Made by a program: the position numbers and the translations under genes
Assembly (NCBI RefSeq): GCF_016808335.1
Contig: NC_053149.1
Location: 18,758,733 to 18,822,732, forward strand
From: Panicum virgatum
Lineage: Eukaryota; Streptophyta; Magnoliopsida; Poales; Poaceae
Direction: 5' to 3'
DNA: 64,000 nt
Shown here: positions 1 through 10,983 of the stretch, one piece after another
How positions within the stretch are numbered: position 1 is the first letter of the stretch
Layout of the letters: the number at the start of each line of letters is the position of its first letter
Notes under the pieces: generated by a model
What the model was told of the DNA's origin: nothing
Databases searched by the model: none
What the model saw: only the letters and a program-made list of their open reading frames with translations

Positions 1-1725
1 CGCCGAGGCTCGTGATGATGAAGCGGTGGCCTCGTTGTCAGTGGTGCTGAGTTCCGACATGCCAACCTCAACCCACGTGGGGGAGCTTTGGCGTGCCGCA
101 CGACGCTGCTCCGCGCGTGCTTGTCGCGAATGCTGGGCCGAGCGCCTGTTGCGCCGGGCCGGTGAAGTCAGAGTGACGGGGTTGCGTCTGGGCGAGAGGA
201 GCTCCATGAGGTAACCGTTGCCGGTTGCTCTGAACTCGAGGCTCCCGAACTAGATCACATATCCCGCTGGGAGCGGATCCGAAACGCCCATGGGATATGG
301 GTTGGATCTGCTCGCCATCCCTGGAGATCAAATGGGAACAAGGGAGAAAATATCACGCAGCTGCCCCTACCTGGCGCGCCAACTATCGGTGTCCTGACCT
401 GGGGGTCCGGATCCCAACTAGTAAATGCCTTGTGTTTCCTCGTCCCAGATGTTGATGCAAGAGGCAACACAGTAACGCACGGTTTATCCTGATTCCGGCT
501 GCGGGCCGTACGTCCAGCAATGGGAATGTGCGAGGGCACTGTATTATCTAGCACCCGGAGTGCTTGTAGTAGGGGGTACAAGCGAGGTGAGAGAGGGAGG
601 GAAACTCCCAGGTCTCTGCTAGAAGAGGAGTCGGTTGAGGTGAGCGCTCAGTGGTGCTGAGAGTGTGGTGATGATCGCGAATGTAGGTGGCTATATCCCC
701 TTTAAAGGAAGCCCGCCTCCTCCTTTTATAGTTACAAGGAGGGACGGAAAACAAGAGCAGGGGAGCGTGGAAGTCGTCGTTTTCCCTCGAATCGAGGGGG
801 TGCAGTGGTCGTACACTGTAGGAAGTACACTGTGGGGCATGGCGTCGGGCGTGGTAGTCGTCCTTTATCTTGCGGAGATCGTGCCGGCGTCCTGCCAGCC
901 CCAGCAGGCGGCATGGTCGTCACTGTAGGGTGTACAGTCCTCCAGACGTGGTGTGGTGGTGCTCCGTGGGCCCTGCAGGTCAGGGTCTTGCGTGCTCCAG
1001 CGGTGACGGGGCTCGCGGCGATCCCGGACCCCCCTGGATAAAGTGCTGGCGTGCGCACTAAGGAGGTCCGAGGGTTGCGTGGAGGTTCCGGACCCCTCGA
1101 GGGGGGAGGTGTGGGACTCCGGCTGCGTGTGCTGAGCGTCCCTCCTGGAGGGGCATGTGGCGTCATCGGACCCCCTTCCCAAGCAGGAAGCGGGTCCGGG
1201 GCCATACGTGTGATGAGGTGGGGTCCGGACAGCCGGAGTTGGCAGAATAGTGATGGGAGCAGTGCCGAGCCCGTCCCGTCCCGTGCCGCAGGTTCCACAA
1301 TGCTGCCACAGCGTACGGGATGGTGGAGCAGTGACCGGAGTTGGCGGACGGGACTCCGGTCACAGCCACTGTGGGGAATGGCGGCCTGACACCGTCTATC
1401 CTGAGCGCTGTGGTGCAGTGGTTGACATTTAATGCCTCCGTACGATGGGCGGGTGAGCGGCAGGGCCGTTTGTCCTATACGCCGAGGGGTGGCCTCGAGC
1501 GAGGCGGAGATGAGTTGCCCGCTCGAGGGTAGATTCGCTACCCTCGAGCGAGGCGGAGATGCGGGGCGCAGTCGAGGGTCTCGATGGGAGCCCTCGAGCG
1601 AGGCGGAGATCGCCCCGCGGGTCCGAGGGGGTGCGAATGGGCCGCATGCTGGGCTTCTTTGAGTCCTTTCCTTTCTTCCGGATGGGAAGGAGGTTGTGGG
1701 TCTTCGTGAGCTCAGTCGCCTAACA
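1..1725 (-). mobile_element. Ty3/Gypsy LTR retrotransposon: 5' LTR and leader, cut by window edge
   Basis: Read on the minus strand, an LTR appears to begin at 1725 with TGTTAGGCGAC and to end near 384 with CACCGATA. It is followed by TTGGCGCGCCAGGTAGGGG (383-365), the junction that usually follows the 5' LTR of many grass Gypsy elements. A TATA box (CTATAAAAGGA, about 731-721) lies inside the LTR at a fitting place for its promoter. A gag-like start at 318 (MASRSNPYPMG...) meets a stop at 250 after 22 codons, so the visible leader or gag is broken. The rest of the element lies beyond base 1. The LTR limits are inferred from the TG..CA-like ends, because the partner LTR is out of view. Confidence 0.7.
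1494..1610. repeat. Three copies of an 18-bp motif inside the Gypsy LTR
   Basis: CTCGAGCGAGGCGGAGAT occurs at about 1494, 1543 and 1593, separated by unrelated GC-rich bases. Such repeats in the U3 part of an LTR may be enhancer-like, but no function can be shown from sequence. Confidence 0.8.
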
Positions 1726-2043
1726 TGTGTTTGCGTTTTTCAGAGTGATCTTAGTACCCCGATTAGAGTGTCCCTAACCGTGGTACCCGACACCTACGGT
1801 CGACCGTAAATTAGCCTCTCCCTGGGCAATTGGGAACCAATCTTATTTTGCTCCAGACCTTCATCAAATAGTCACAGCCAGAGACTGGAACTCTAGGACG
1901 GTATAAGATGCTCGTAAGGTCACATATGTGTTTGGGACATATGAGGAGCTTTACAACTAAAACTTAAAGGTTACATGATTAACAAAAAGTCTCAGCTGGA
2001 AGGAAATGATTCCAAACATTAGAAGCATCACACTCCAGGTGCT
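1726..2043. other. Short intergenic stretch, probable 3' region of the tandem kinase gene
   Basis: There is no open frame of note. It would contain the 3' untranslated region of the minus-strand kinase gene that ends at 2044. Nothing else was recognised. Confidence 0.4.
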
Positions 2044-5000
2044 TCACCAACGCCAGAGTTTGCTTGGCGTGTTTTCCAGTAAGGAGCGCAGATTGGTTAC
2101 AACGATGCTCATGCTGGGGCGGGAGTCCGCCTTGTCTTGCACACAGCGGCACACGATTGCAGCCATCTGCTAGCAAAAACAGGAATTTGTTGGTTTATGT
2201 ATACATATAATAATACTGTCAGAACTCAGAACCATGGTAAGTTTTCAATATTAACAAGAAGAATGAACAAAAATTGTCATGTTAGAAAAGTACCAAAATA
2301 TGGAAACAATACCATATCTTTCTTATTATAGCTAAAAATAAAAAAAGGTTGTCTGGTGCTTTTCATCTTAATTTAGACTAAACAGATATTCGTCTCGAAG
2401 TATCTGTAAAGGCCCACAATTTTTGTGTGTATGTTCATCTTTTGCAAGAGAGAAAAAAAAACTCCATTGCAAAAGGTGGAGCGACCTCATAGCATCCACA
2501 AAAAAATTGCTCTTAAGACATACTGCAATAGAACATGGTTAATAAATTTACCCTGGCGACAGCCTTGGGAGGATATTTTCCTATAAGCCTTGGATCCACA
2601 CATCGTTGCACTTGCACCTCATCGCCACCAAGTCCTGGCATAGCCTGCATGTCAATGCCATAAATAGTTCAGGTGCTGCATCATGTTCCAAAGACATTAT
2701 TATGCCTTTGGCTTCAATTTTACATACCCCAGTCATGATCCTATTCTGGGGATGTCTTGATGTGCGACCAGTTAAAAGCTCCAACAGCACAATCCCAAAG
2801 CTATATACATCATTCTCCCTGGTAAACTCTCCAGTTGCTTTACACCTAATAGAATCAAGAAGGATGTAGTAAGCATGAGAGTGCATGACATCTCTGATCC
2901 GAACTTACAAGCCTAGTGGAAGATTATGAAAGCATTGAGATATTAAGTTCCATACTCAGGTGCATCATAAACATTATGGGAGGGATGAACACAATCCAAA
3001 ATAAGATCATCCAAGTAACCGGGGCGATTTTTGGAGATACGGAGGTCTGCAATCTTTGCAACATCATTATCGAACAAGAGAATGTTGCTCGACTTGATGT
3101 CACTGTGAATGATGCAAGGCTCTGTCTTATGATGAAGGAACTCAATCCCCTGCGCAACACATAAGGCAATCTTGACTCGTTGGGTCCACGACAGAACTCG
3201 CCCATGTTGGGTTCCTGTGACACCATTTTTCCCTTTGATCATAAACTAGAGGAATATCACATTCGCTTGCAAAACTTAGATTGCTTCTATCCATCTATGA
3301 TAGATTGAAAATAGTTGATATGTGTTTGCCAGACGCTAAGGAAAAAGAGCACTGTGCTAGTAATCCTCACCAAAAAGGCAAGAAATTGTGCCTAAATTTT
3401 GCTGGGTTCCTGAGGCTAAGGTCTTGTTTAGATTCCAAAATTTTACACCCAAAAACGTCACATCGAATGTTTGGACACATGCATGGAGTACTAAATAAAA
3501 TCCATTTGCAAAACTTTTTGCACGGATGGGTTGTAAATCGCGAGATGAATCTAATGAGCCTACTTAATCCATGATTTGCAACAGTGATGCTACAGTAATC
3601 ATTCACTAATTATGAATCAGTTAGGCTCATTAGATTCGTCTCACGATTTACAACCCATCCGTGCAAAAAATTTTATAAATATACTTTATTTAGTGCTCCG
3701 AAATAGTAAGATTCTCTTCCAAAAATTTACGCCAAAAAGATCTAAACTCACCCTAAAACTTTGTTCCACTAATGATTAATCAAATCAAAGAAAAGGTTTG
3801 AATCACAGTTCTTTGAAGTGGAGTCCTAAACCAAAACAAAGTAACTAATGTACAGCAAAACACAAAGATCACCGTATAACATCTCTACATGTCTGACGCC
3901 ATTGCGTGCTGATGAGAGAACAGCCCATAGAAGCTTTCATGAAGCATACCTGAATGCATGGAGCAAAAGGGAAAAAAGCAAAGAGGATCCAGAAATAGAA
4001 TGTTCACCTGTATCACCGTGGAAGGGGTGCCTAGGCGGGGACTTGTAAACATTCATGAATATATAATATGAGTTCAAACTTAGCTTAGCACAATGTCAAA
4101 AATATAGTAGATAAAGCATATCAACATTTTTTATGTTGTTCTGCTCATGAAGAATAATAGCTAGCTGCTTTTCATGAAGTATACCAGAATGCACCAAGCA
4201 ACAGACTTAAGAATAATAAATGGAAGTCGCCCAAGGTTTCAATGTTCGTTACCTAGAAGAATATCTTGCAAGGAGCCCCTTGATGAATACTCATAAATGA
4301 CAGCACGGACGTTCCCATCAACACAGTAGCCGAGAAGTTGGACAATGTTATCATGTTTCACTCTTGAAACTGCCTGAACCTGCAACAAAAGACGAATACG
4401 GAAAACAGTTCTTCCTGCGGCACAAGTGCTAGCAGACGCAGATTGTAGATTAAAGGCAAGGTACTAAGGTAGGCAACCACCGACCTGATGTACGAACTCG
4501 TCATCAGGCTCAGAAAAAAAGCCATCAAGGTTCTTCACCACAGCATTCTGGCCCAGTTTCTTCACTGCTGATTTTCGGCCATCTTTCAGCTCTCCAAGGA
4601 AAACTTTAGCATGTGAGCCCTCCCCTATTAGAGTATCATCACTGAAGTTCCTGGTTATTTCCCTTAGTTCAGCGAGGGAAATATTCAATACTGGAGTAGG
4701 TGGATTTTTGGTTGTGGGGTCAACAGGAATAGAAGCAGTTTGTTGCTCAGGTAAGCAGTTGTTACCTGCATTGGGGAAAATTGGAATACTGTTAAAAAAT
4801 GTTTCACTACAAATGTTTATGTGTCAGCACTTCGCATAGTACAATACTATTCACAAGGTGAGCCAGATTACCACATCCCTCGGCATGTGCCATTTTACTC
4901 CGATGAAGTAAAACGTATTGTTTTTACATTAAAATTTCATCATTACCTGGAGGGACAAGGTGTGCTGAAGGCCCAGTCCTTTCTCCCCTTGTGCGCAGCT

Positions 5001-5943
5001 GCAGATCTTTTCTACATTTCCGTAGTCTATCTGCCACTTCAACCATTTCAGGACGCAGTCTCTCCTGCAATCTCAAGCATTCAGCTGCAAGCTTTGCAAT
5101 ATCTTTAAGAACCTTTATCTTCTTTTTTCCATCCACAATTTCATCATCAAACATTTGTCGCACCGCTTTCCCTCTTTTGAGAGAGTTGGTGAAATTTTGA
5201 ATAAGGTTAAAATTCCCATTTGCCACTTTCTTTCTGGTGATCATCTCCACTAAAACAACTCCAAAGCTATATACATCACTCTTCGGGGTTAGAAGTCCAG
5301 TCTGATTGAACAAAGGATCCAGGTAACCTATGGAACCAACAATATTTCTGGTTTGCTGGACCTCATTAGTAGAAAGCAACCTTGCTATTCCAAAATCTGA
5401 TAGCTTCGGCACAAGATTTTCATCAAGTAGTATATTAGCAGGTTTGATGTCCCCATGAAGAACAGGACTATACATTGAATGCGTGCATGACAGTACTTCA
5501 GCTAACTCAATGGCGATGTCCAAACGCTTCTCCAAAGGGAGGGGAACATAGCCATTAGCATTGCTGCAGTGGAGGATATTGTTAAGATTTCCATTGCAAA
5601 TGAACTCCATAACAATAGTCAGAGTATTTTCCTCGGTGCAGCAACCTAAAAGCCTCACCACATTCTTGTGGTTTATTTGAGAGTGCACTATGACCTCTTT
5701 GGCAAAATCTTCTTTCCTCGTTCCATCTTTGTATTTTTTTACTGCCACTGGACATTGATCATCTAATGCCCCTTTGTAAACCTCACCAAATGCCCCCTTT
5801 CCCAGCAAAGTGCTATATCCGTTGGTAATGTGTTCTATCTCTTTTTCTGTGAAAGATCTCAAATTATAATTGTTAACTCGTTGAAGCATCACATGACCAT
5901 TGTTTTTAAGAAAATCTCTAAGAGAATTCCCTTGGTAATCCAT
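2044..5943 (-). CDS. Tandem kinase: WAK-like kinase domain fused to PTI1-like (RLCK-VIII) kinase domain
   Basis: Seven exons join in frame: 5943-4947, 4765-4485, 4379-4253, 3232-2956, 2845-2728, 2644-2552 and 2166-2044. That is 2016 nt, or 671 residues, with GT-AG introns throughout. Kinase 1 (about 41-310) resembles wall-associated kinases: GKGAFGEVYKG, VAVKK with Lys69, the non-RD loop HGDIKPANILLD and DFG 183-185. Kinase 2 (about 360-671) aligns exon by exon with PTI1-like kinases: LAELREITRNF, SAVKKL, YCVDGNVRAVIYEY, WTQRVKIAL, SDVYSFG-like NDVYSFGIVLLELLTGR, RCVDPRLIGKYPPKAVAR and MSIVV near the end. It is altered at key sites: the glycine loop reads GEGSHAKVF, HRD is HSD (511-513), and DFD is DLR. 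No ectodomain or membrane segment is seen, so it is probably cytoplasmic. Known tandem kinases with WAK or RLCK parts act in cereal rust and mildew resistance, so an immune role is inference. The start is uncertain: a splice acceptor at 5987 (TTTTTATGCAG) suggests an upstream exon, and Met at 5943 is the first ATG in the exon. Confidence 0.75.
3420..3753. mobile_element. Tourist-like MITE in an intron of the tandem kinase gene
   Basis: The ends GGTCTTGTTTAGATTCC and GATCTAAACTCACCC are imperfect inverted repeats flanked by TAA on both sides (3417-3419, 3754-3756), the 3-bp duplication typical of PIF/Harbinger-derived MITEs. The interior is a large inverted repeat carrying GAATCTAATGAGCC on one arm and its complement on the other. 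It sits between the kinase exons at 4253 and 3232, and leaves both splice sites intact. Confidence 0.8.
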
Positions 5944-5986
5944 AGACAGACCAATACGGCCGTGGGAAGCAATGAGAGATTCTTGC

Positions 5987-6739
5987 CTGCATAAAAATGA
6001 CAAATACTGTTACTGTGATCATTGCAATTTTACTTCCATCATGCGTCTATGTGTCTAGAACTGGAAGTTTCTGAACATCGTCCTAATAAAAAAACAAGCA
6101 TTCATGTATGTGTCTAGAACTATTGCTTTGCTGAAAAAGGGGTTTGAGGTGAAAATATTGCTTTGCTGACAAATCTACTAATTTGGTGCTAACTCGTAAT
6201 TAATGTGTTTACCCAGACAATTGTTCTAGCAAGCTAAAATCAACTGATGTCTAAATGATCAACAGGCTACGAATATTTGAGATCTGAGGGGGGTTTTTTA
6301 TGCACTTTGCAGGAACATGTGCATCCAGAACTAGTTCATATATCCAATTCAGCCAATACAATTTGTAGTTCAAGCAGATTCTACGAAACAGGATCGTTAA
6401 CTTTCTATAATCCTTATTATTCTTCCCCCAAAAAAACGTATCCTTATTACTCAGTGATAGGAGAATTTGTCAATCCCAGGCGTAAATCTATTAGTCTACT
6501 GAAAGTGCATCGCACGGGCAAACACAATTGCATTTTTCAGCTTCTACTGAACAAGCAGGATAATCCTCCATCGCCTCCTCGTCCGAGGTGCCGCTGGCTT
6601 AGCAGCTATCAGAGCTGCTCTCGAGTCGACCTCAGATTAAGATGCTGAGACCTGATAAGAAGTCCTCGCAGCCGGAGATGGAGTTCGGAGGGTAGAGGCG
6701 GCCGGCTGGCCGTGAGCAAGGGTACAAATTGGTGACCTT
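5987..6739. other. Upstream region of the tandem kinase gene
   Basis: AT-rich to 6480, then more GC-rich to 6720. A WAK ectodomain (GUB_WAK or EGF) was not found on the minus strand. A short ATG-led frame on the minus strand near 6568 (MEDYPACS...) could be a leader exon, but its likely donor is out of phase with the acceptor at 5987. The GC-rich part may be a non-coding first exon or promoter of the kinase gene. Confidence 0.35.
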
Positions 6740-6916
6740 CAGGGGCGGAGACAAGGGGGGCGGACAGGGGCCATGGCCCCCCTAACATTGGTGTAACTAC
6801 ACATAAAATTCTCTAATCTCATTGTTAATGTTGCTCATTAATAAGATGTGGCTCCTCGTGATTATCGGTATTAGTAAATTGGCCCCCTCTATGTTTCAAT
6901 CCTGGCTCCGCCCCTG
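6740..6916. mobile_element. hAT-type MITE with perfect 8-bp target duplication
   Basis: The element runs from CAGGGGCGGAG to CTCCGCCCCTG, perfect 11-bp terminal inverted repeats. It is flanked by GTGACCTT at 6732-6739 and 6917-6924. An 8-bp duplication and CAGGG-type ends fit the hAT superfamily. At 177 bp it has no coding capacity. Confidence 0.88.
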
Positions 6917-6923
6917 GTGACCT

Positions 6924-7040
6924 TTAGGTGCACCTCCAATACTCTTTAGTTCAAAATTGTATACTAATTTTTCAAAATGAGATCTATTTTGAAAAATTAG
7001 TATATAATTTTGAACTAAAGAGTATTGGAGGTGTACCTAA
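6924..7040. mobile_element. 117-bp foldback MITE touching the hAT MITE
   Basis: The two arms, about 55 bp each (6924-6978 and 6986-7040), are nearly perfect inverted repeats, from TTAGGTGCACCTCC to GGAGGTGTACCTAA, around a loop of about 7 bp. The left end coincides with the right target duplication of the neighbouring hAT MITE. It would form a very stable hairpin if transcribed. Confidence 0.85.
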
Positions 7041-8052
7041 GAATCACCAATCGACACCCCTAGCCGTGAGCCTGGGACTGAGCGTGCGGGAATCCGAAAC
7101 TCGTATACAACCATTTTATTAGCGCAAAACTCCAAACCCCTAGGCTCCCAAAAAAAAGAAATTTTTATTATGAAACTACATTAATCTGGAAGAAATTAAC
7201 GATCAACAATAACAAATGCATCCATGAGGTTGCGTTTCTGAACGAATTCCATGGCAATTTGGCAAAAGCACCAAGAAATGGGAAAGAAGGATCCTGTTGC
7301 CACTTGCCAGAAGAAATCAGCCACAGCGGTCTGTTTCATGTCGATCCCAATTATTCCAAAGTAAAATGAAACACCAAGGTGAGGTGACCAGTTGTTTACC
7401 TGCCTGTATTCTTCGGTTTCAGCCAGATTCTATACTCATAGCAGACGAACTTCGGGCAGCCGCGCCGCCGCCCAGCTCGGAGTCGTAAGTCAAGCCTTGT
7501 TCATCCATCGGCGCGACGATTCAACTCATAGTCTTCAGTCCCCCTCTTTCGAGGAAGGAGGCCTGCACATACTGGGCATAATCCGTGTTGAAACAGTTAG
7601 GCGCTCTAGCACTAAGGCATGCAAACGTTGAAACTGGTTGCAATGTCCATACGGAGTGCCACCTACGCTACGCAACAAGTATTTATTTTTTATTGTTTTC
7701 AGAGAGAGAGAGAGAGAGAAGATTACTTGGGAATTTCACAGTGCGCGCACCGTGAAGAGGGCGTTCGCCGTTTATGTTCCTGATGAGACAACCAAAATGT
7801 ATTAAAATCTCTGAGCTGCATCCTTATGCATGCGATAAGGGATTGATTTGCTCAATGATATTTCGCCCAACGCAGCATTGGGGCGGATTGTTTTCTCCGT
7901 CTCATGGTAGGAATCTCTTCGATTAATCTTTTTCCTTTTATTTTTATTTTTAACACAGTACTAATATATATATATAGACACACACCCACACGTGCACCAT
8001 CATCACTATACTATACACTCGTACCTATAGACATACGGTAATACTAGAATTA
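7041..8052. other. Intergenic stretch with microsatellites
   Basis: No gene recognised. It holds an (AG)9-10 run at about 7701-7719 and a short (TA) tract near 7965. Short open frames around 7297-7631 have no recognisable domain. Confidence 0.5.
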
Positions 8053-8388
8053 GGTCCTGTTTGGTTCCAAACTTTTTTCAGAAGTCTTTATCACATCAAA
8101 AGGAATCTTACTATTTTATAGTATTAAATAAAATCTGTTTATAAATATTTTTTGACAGTTGAGTGCTTTTTCGCGAGACGAATCTAATGAGCCTAATTAA
8201 TTCATAATTTGCTACAGTGATGCTACAGTAATCATTCGCTAATCATGGATTAAGATACTTTATTAGATTCGTCTCGCAGTTTTGCTCCAGAGTTCTGCAG
8301 TTAGTTTTATAATTAACATTTATTTAATACTTGTAAATACTAAAAAGTCTCTGAGACTTTTTTTAAGTCCCTATTCCAAAACACCCCC
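8053..8388. mobile_element. Tourist-like MITE, same family as 3420-3753
   Basis: It begins GGTCCTGTTTGGTTCC and ends CCAAAACACCCCC, with the shared interior GACGAATCTAATGAGCC and its complement on opposite arms, plus TGATGCTACAGTAATCATTCG in the centre. TTA precedes the left end; the right duplication is not clean. Confidence 0.7.
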
Positions 8389-9401
8389 TATGATGTCTGA
8401 AGCGCACAAAAAATCGGACACTCCGACTCAAAATTTTTTTAAATAATATTATTTTAATAATTAATTAAAAAATAAATACTAATTTTATAAAATTGTAAAA
8501 ATAGGTGCATGTCGACTCTTGAACAGCCGACATGCGTGTACTTGTCGGCTCTTCATGGGCCGACAAGCACCTAGCCACGTTAGTGCATCCGTTGCCCGAC
8601 CTGCCAGCGGGGTGCCACCGAGGCTTGTGTCTCTGCCATCCCTGCGGTCCCAACTTACAGTCTACAGATCAGGGATACTCACCCTCCTGCTGTTTCGCTA
8701 AGAATAGGCCGCCGGGAGCCGGCGGCCGGCGGCCCACAGGCCACATCCCGGCGCCGCTGCCTCGGCCTCGCCTGGCGTCACGACAACGGGCGCGCCTCGC
8801 TTCCACGAACCTTCGCTGGTGGATCGACCGACCGGGGCGGGGACCGACCCACGCATCCACGCGCTCGCGCTTCCCCATCGCCGTCCGCCCCCCGCCCGCC
8901 GGGAGATTTTGCCCAGGTCCAAGTCGCGGCGAGCCACGACTTCCAAGCTCCACTAGTAATCCTAAAGACAGCGACCTCCAAGGCGGAGGAGACGAGCGAG
9001 CAATCACACACTCACAGTCTCACACTGCTTGGTTGCTCCTAGTAGTCGACTGTGGCCTTGACCACGCGGTGGACGCATCAGGGCCGTTCGCCCATCGTCC
9101 GTCGGCGTACGGACGGTCGCCGGTCAGCCCGAGACCGGGGGCGGAGACGGACTGCTGCCTCTCCGTTCTCCCCCCCGGCGTGCCCCGGACGGCCGGCCAG
9201 ACAGTGGTGAAAGCCCGAGCCCACCCTTCAAATTCCCTCCCGCTTTCGATTCTTAACAAGGGTATTTCCGTCCTAAATCCACGTATAAGTAACCGCGCTC
9301 GCCAAAAATCACCACTCGGACGCGCTCCGGTCTCCGGACACCAACCAACTCTTCGGCGCAACCGCAGCTCCGTCAGTTCGCTGAGCGCGCAACCGTCAGC
9401 C
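8389..9401 (+). promoter_or_regulatory. Upstream region and probable 5' leader of the first RING-H2 gene
   Basis: AT-rich to 8500, then strongly GC-rich to the start codon at 9402. The frame of the RING gene stays open back to 8532, but that stretch is low-complexity and unlike the family, so it is read as promoter and leader. An imperfect inverted repeat built on GTCGGCTCTTCATGGGCCGAC lies at about 8543-8565. No clear TATA box was fixed. Confidence 0.4.
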
Positions 9402-10157
9402 ATGGGCGCCGGCGAAGGCAACGGCCCCCGGCCTATGGCGCAGGACCCGAAGACCCCGTGCAACGAGGGCCACGTCCGTGTTCCGCTCGACAACCCTCTT
9501 CCGAAGCCGCCGCCCGGCGCGGGACGGCATCAGGTGGCCGACCCGCCGAGCTACGCCATCACGGGCAGGCTCCTGCTCGCCACGGCGGGGGCGTTCGCGG
9601 GCGTCCTCCTGGCGCTCGTCGCGCTGCACCTCTACAACGGCTCCCGCCGCCGCCGCCTCGCCGCCGGCCGGCGCCGCCTGCTCCGGAGCCTGGCCATCGC
9701 CGGCGCCGGCGAAGACCGCGACGGCGCCGCGCCCTCGCCGCGCGGGCTCGACCCCGCGGTGCTCGCCGCGATACCCGTGGTCGCGGTCGGCGCGGGCCCG
9801 GGCACCGGCGCCGGCGCGGGCGGGGACTGCGCGGTCTGCCTCGCCGAGCTCGAGCCCGGGGAGAAGGCCCGCGCGCTGCCGCGCTGCGGCCACCGCTTCC
9901 ACGTCGAGTGCATCGACGCCTGGTTCCGCGGCAACGCCACGTGCCCGCTCTGCCGCGCCGACGTCGTCGTCGTCGACGCCGCGCCGTCCGCGCCCGCCGA
10001 GGACGGGGCGCCGCCGGAGGTGCGCATGGACGTAGCCGGAGACGCCGCGGGCCATCGTTCCGTCGCGCCGCCGACGATGGCGAGGCTGGCGAGCGGCACG
10101 GATCTTGGCAAGGCGAGGCAGGTCTTCGCTTCCGCCCGCTTCGCCGCTTCCTTCTGA
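9402..10157 (+). CDS. ATL-type RING-H2 E3 ubiquitin ligase
   Basis: A single exon of 251 residues. ATL proteins are membrane-anchored E3 ligases that pass ubiquitin from an E2 to target proteins, often in defence or stress responses. A transmembrane segment lies at about 55-78 ([22 protein letters not shown]) and is followed by a basic stretch. The GLD motif is at 115-117 ([12 protein letters not shown]). The RING-H2 finger spans about 143-184 as [13 protein letters not shown] and CPLC with C3H2C3 spacing, including the conserved W after the second His pair. The start at 9402 gives the usual ATL order of short N-terminus, membrane helix, GLD and RING. High GC is typical of intronless grass genes. 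The substrate is unknown. Confidence 0.9.
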   Translation: MGAGEGNGPRPMAQDPKTPCNEGHVRVPLDNPLPKPPPGAGRHQVADPPSYAITGRLLLATAGAFAGVLLALVALHLYNGSRRRRLAAGRRRLLRSLAIAGAGEDRDGAAPSPRGLDPAVLAAIPVVAVGAGPGTGAGAGGDCAVCLAELEPGEKARALPRCGHRFHVECIDAWFRGNATCPLCRADVVVVDAAPSAPAEDGAPPEVRMDVAGDAAGHRSVAPPTMARLASGTDLGKARQVFASARFAASF

Positions 10158-10374
10158 GAGGCTCATTCAGCTCGCGCTGGACTTGGGAAGCTTCCTCTGT
10201 TTTTCCTACACGGATCTGCGGGACACCGTGGCTCCGTTGTTTGGGAGCGTCCTGCCACGGTACATAGATTTGTTGGAGATGCTGCGTGTATCATGATTTG
10301 GTGTACGATTTTGGCAGATGAATATAATTTTTTGGATCTATTGACGTACTCTTTTAGTGGGTCGTGGAAACAAT

Positions 10375-10713
10375 TTGGTTCATGGCTAGATGCAAAAAAT
10401 TTACCCCCATAAATGTCACATACGACATGCCGGCACACATACGAAGTATTAAACATAGACTAATTATAAAATAAATTATAGATTTTATATGTAAATTACG
10501 AGACGAATCTAATAAACCAAATTAATTCATCATTAGAGCATGTTTACTTTAGCAATTTAGTGTCTAATTATAATCTAATTAGACTCATTAGATTTGTCTC
10601 GTAATTTACAAGCAAAATATGCAATTAGTTTTTTATTTTATATAGATTTAATACTGGCACATAATCGATGTGATAATTTTAAAATTTTGAATTTTGCATC
10701 TAAACCAGGCCTT
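10375..10713. mobile_element. Tourist-like MITE relative, downstream of the RING-H2 gene
   Basis: It shares the family interior: ACGAGACGAATCTAATAAACC on one arm and TTAGATTTGTCTCGTAATTT on the other, with TTTGCATCTAAACCAGGCC at the right end. Limits are approximate because the left terminus is worn. Confidence 0.6.
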
Positions 10714-10836
10714 TGATAGCTTTTCCGAGGGTCTATCTTGAATAACTTTGACTCAGTCACTGCCTGGTCAATCGTTAATTAGCCCGCAAGAACAAAAGAG
10801 TTGACCACTTGACCTACAAAAGTTATTAAAATGATG

Positions 10837-10983
10837 TACTCCCTCTGTTGCAAAATGTAAGTCGTTTTGGCTTTTTCAAATTCATAGTATTTGCAATGCA
10901 TCTAGATAACGTATATTTATATGTATAGCAAAAGCTTAAATTTTAAAAAATTAGAACAATCTACATTTTGGAATGGGGGAGTA
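10837..10983. mobile_element. Stowaway-type MITE
   Basis: It opens TACTCCCTCTGTTGC and closes GGAATGGGGGAGTA, the hallmark of grass Stowaway elements (Tc1/mariner, TA target), with AAGTCGTTTTGGC inside. At 147 bp it is non-coding. Confidence 0.85.

Noticed and set aside
1494..1610. CRISPR-like array
   Set aside because: Only three copies at near-regular spacing, inside an LTR of a plant retrotransposon. CRISPR arrays do not occur in plant nuclear DNA.
6004..6700. WAK ectodomain exon for the tandem kinase
   Set aside because: No GUB_WAK or EGF cysteine pattern found on the minus strand. The only ATG-led short frame is out of phase with the acceptor at 5987.
8532..9401. N-terminal extension of the first RING-H2 gene (open frame of 541 codons)
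   Set aside because: The upstream 290 codons are low-complexity and GC-driven. ATL proteins begin shortly before the membrane helix, and the ATG at 9402 fits that.
9396..10267. Long open frames on the other strand and in other registers across the first RING-H2 gene
   Set aside because: They are Arg/Ala/Pro-rich shadows of a very GC-rich gene and have no domain.
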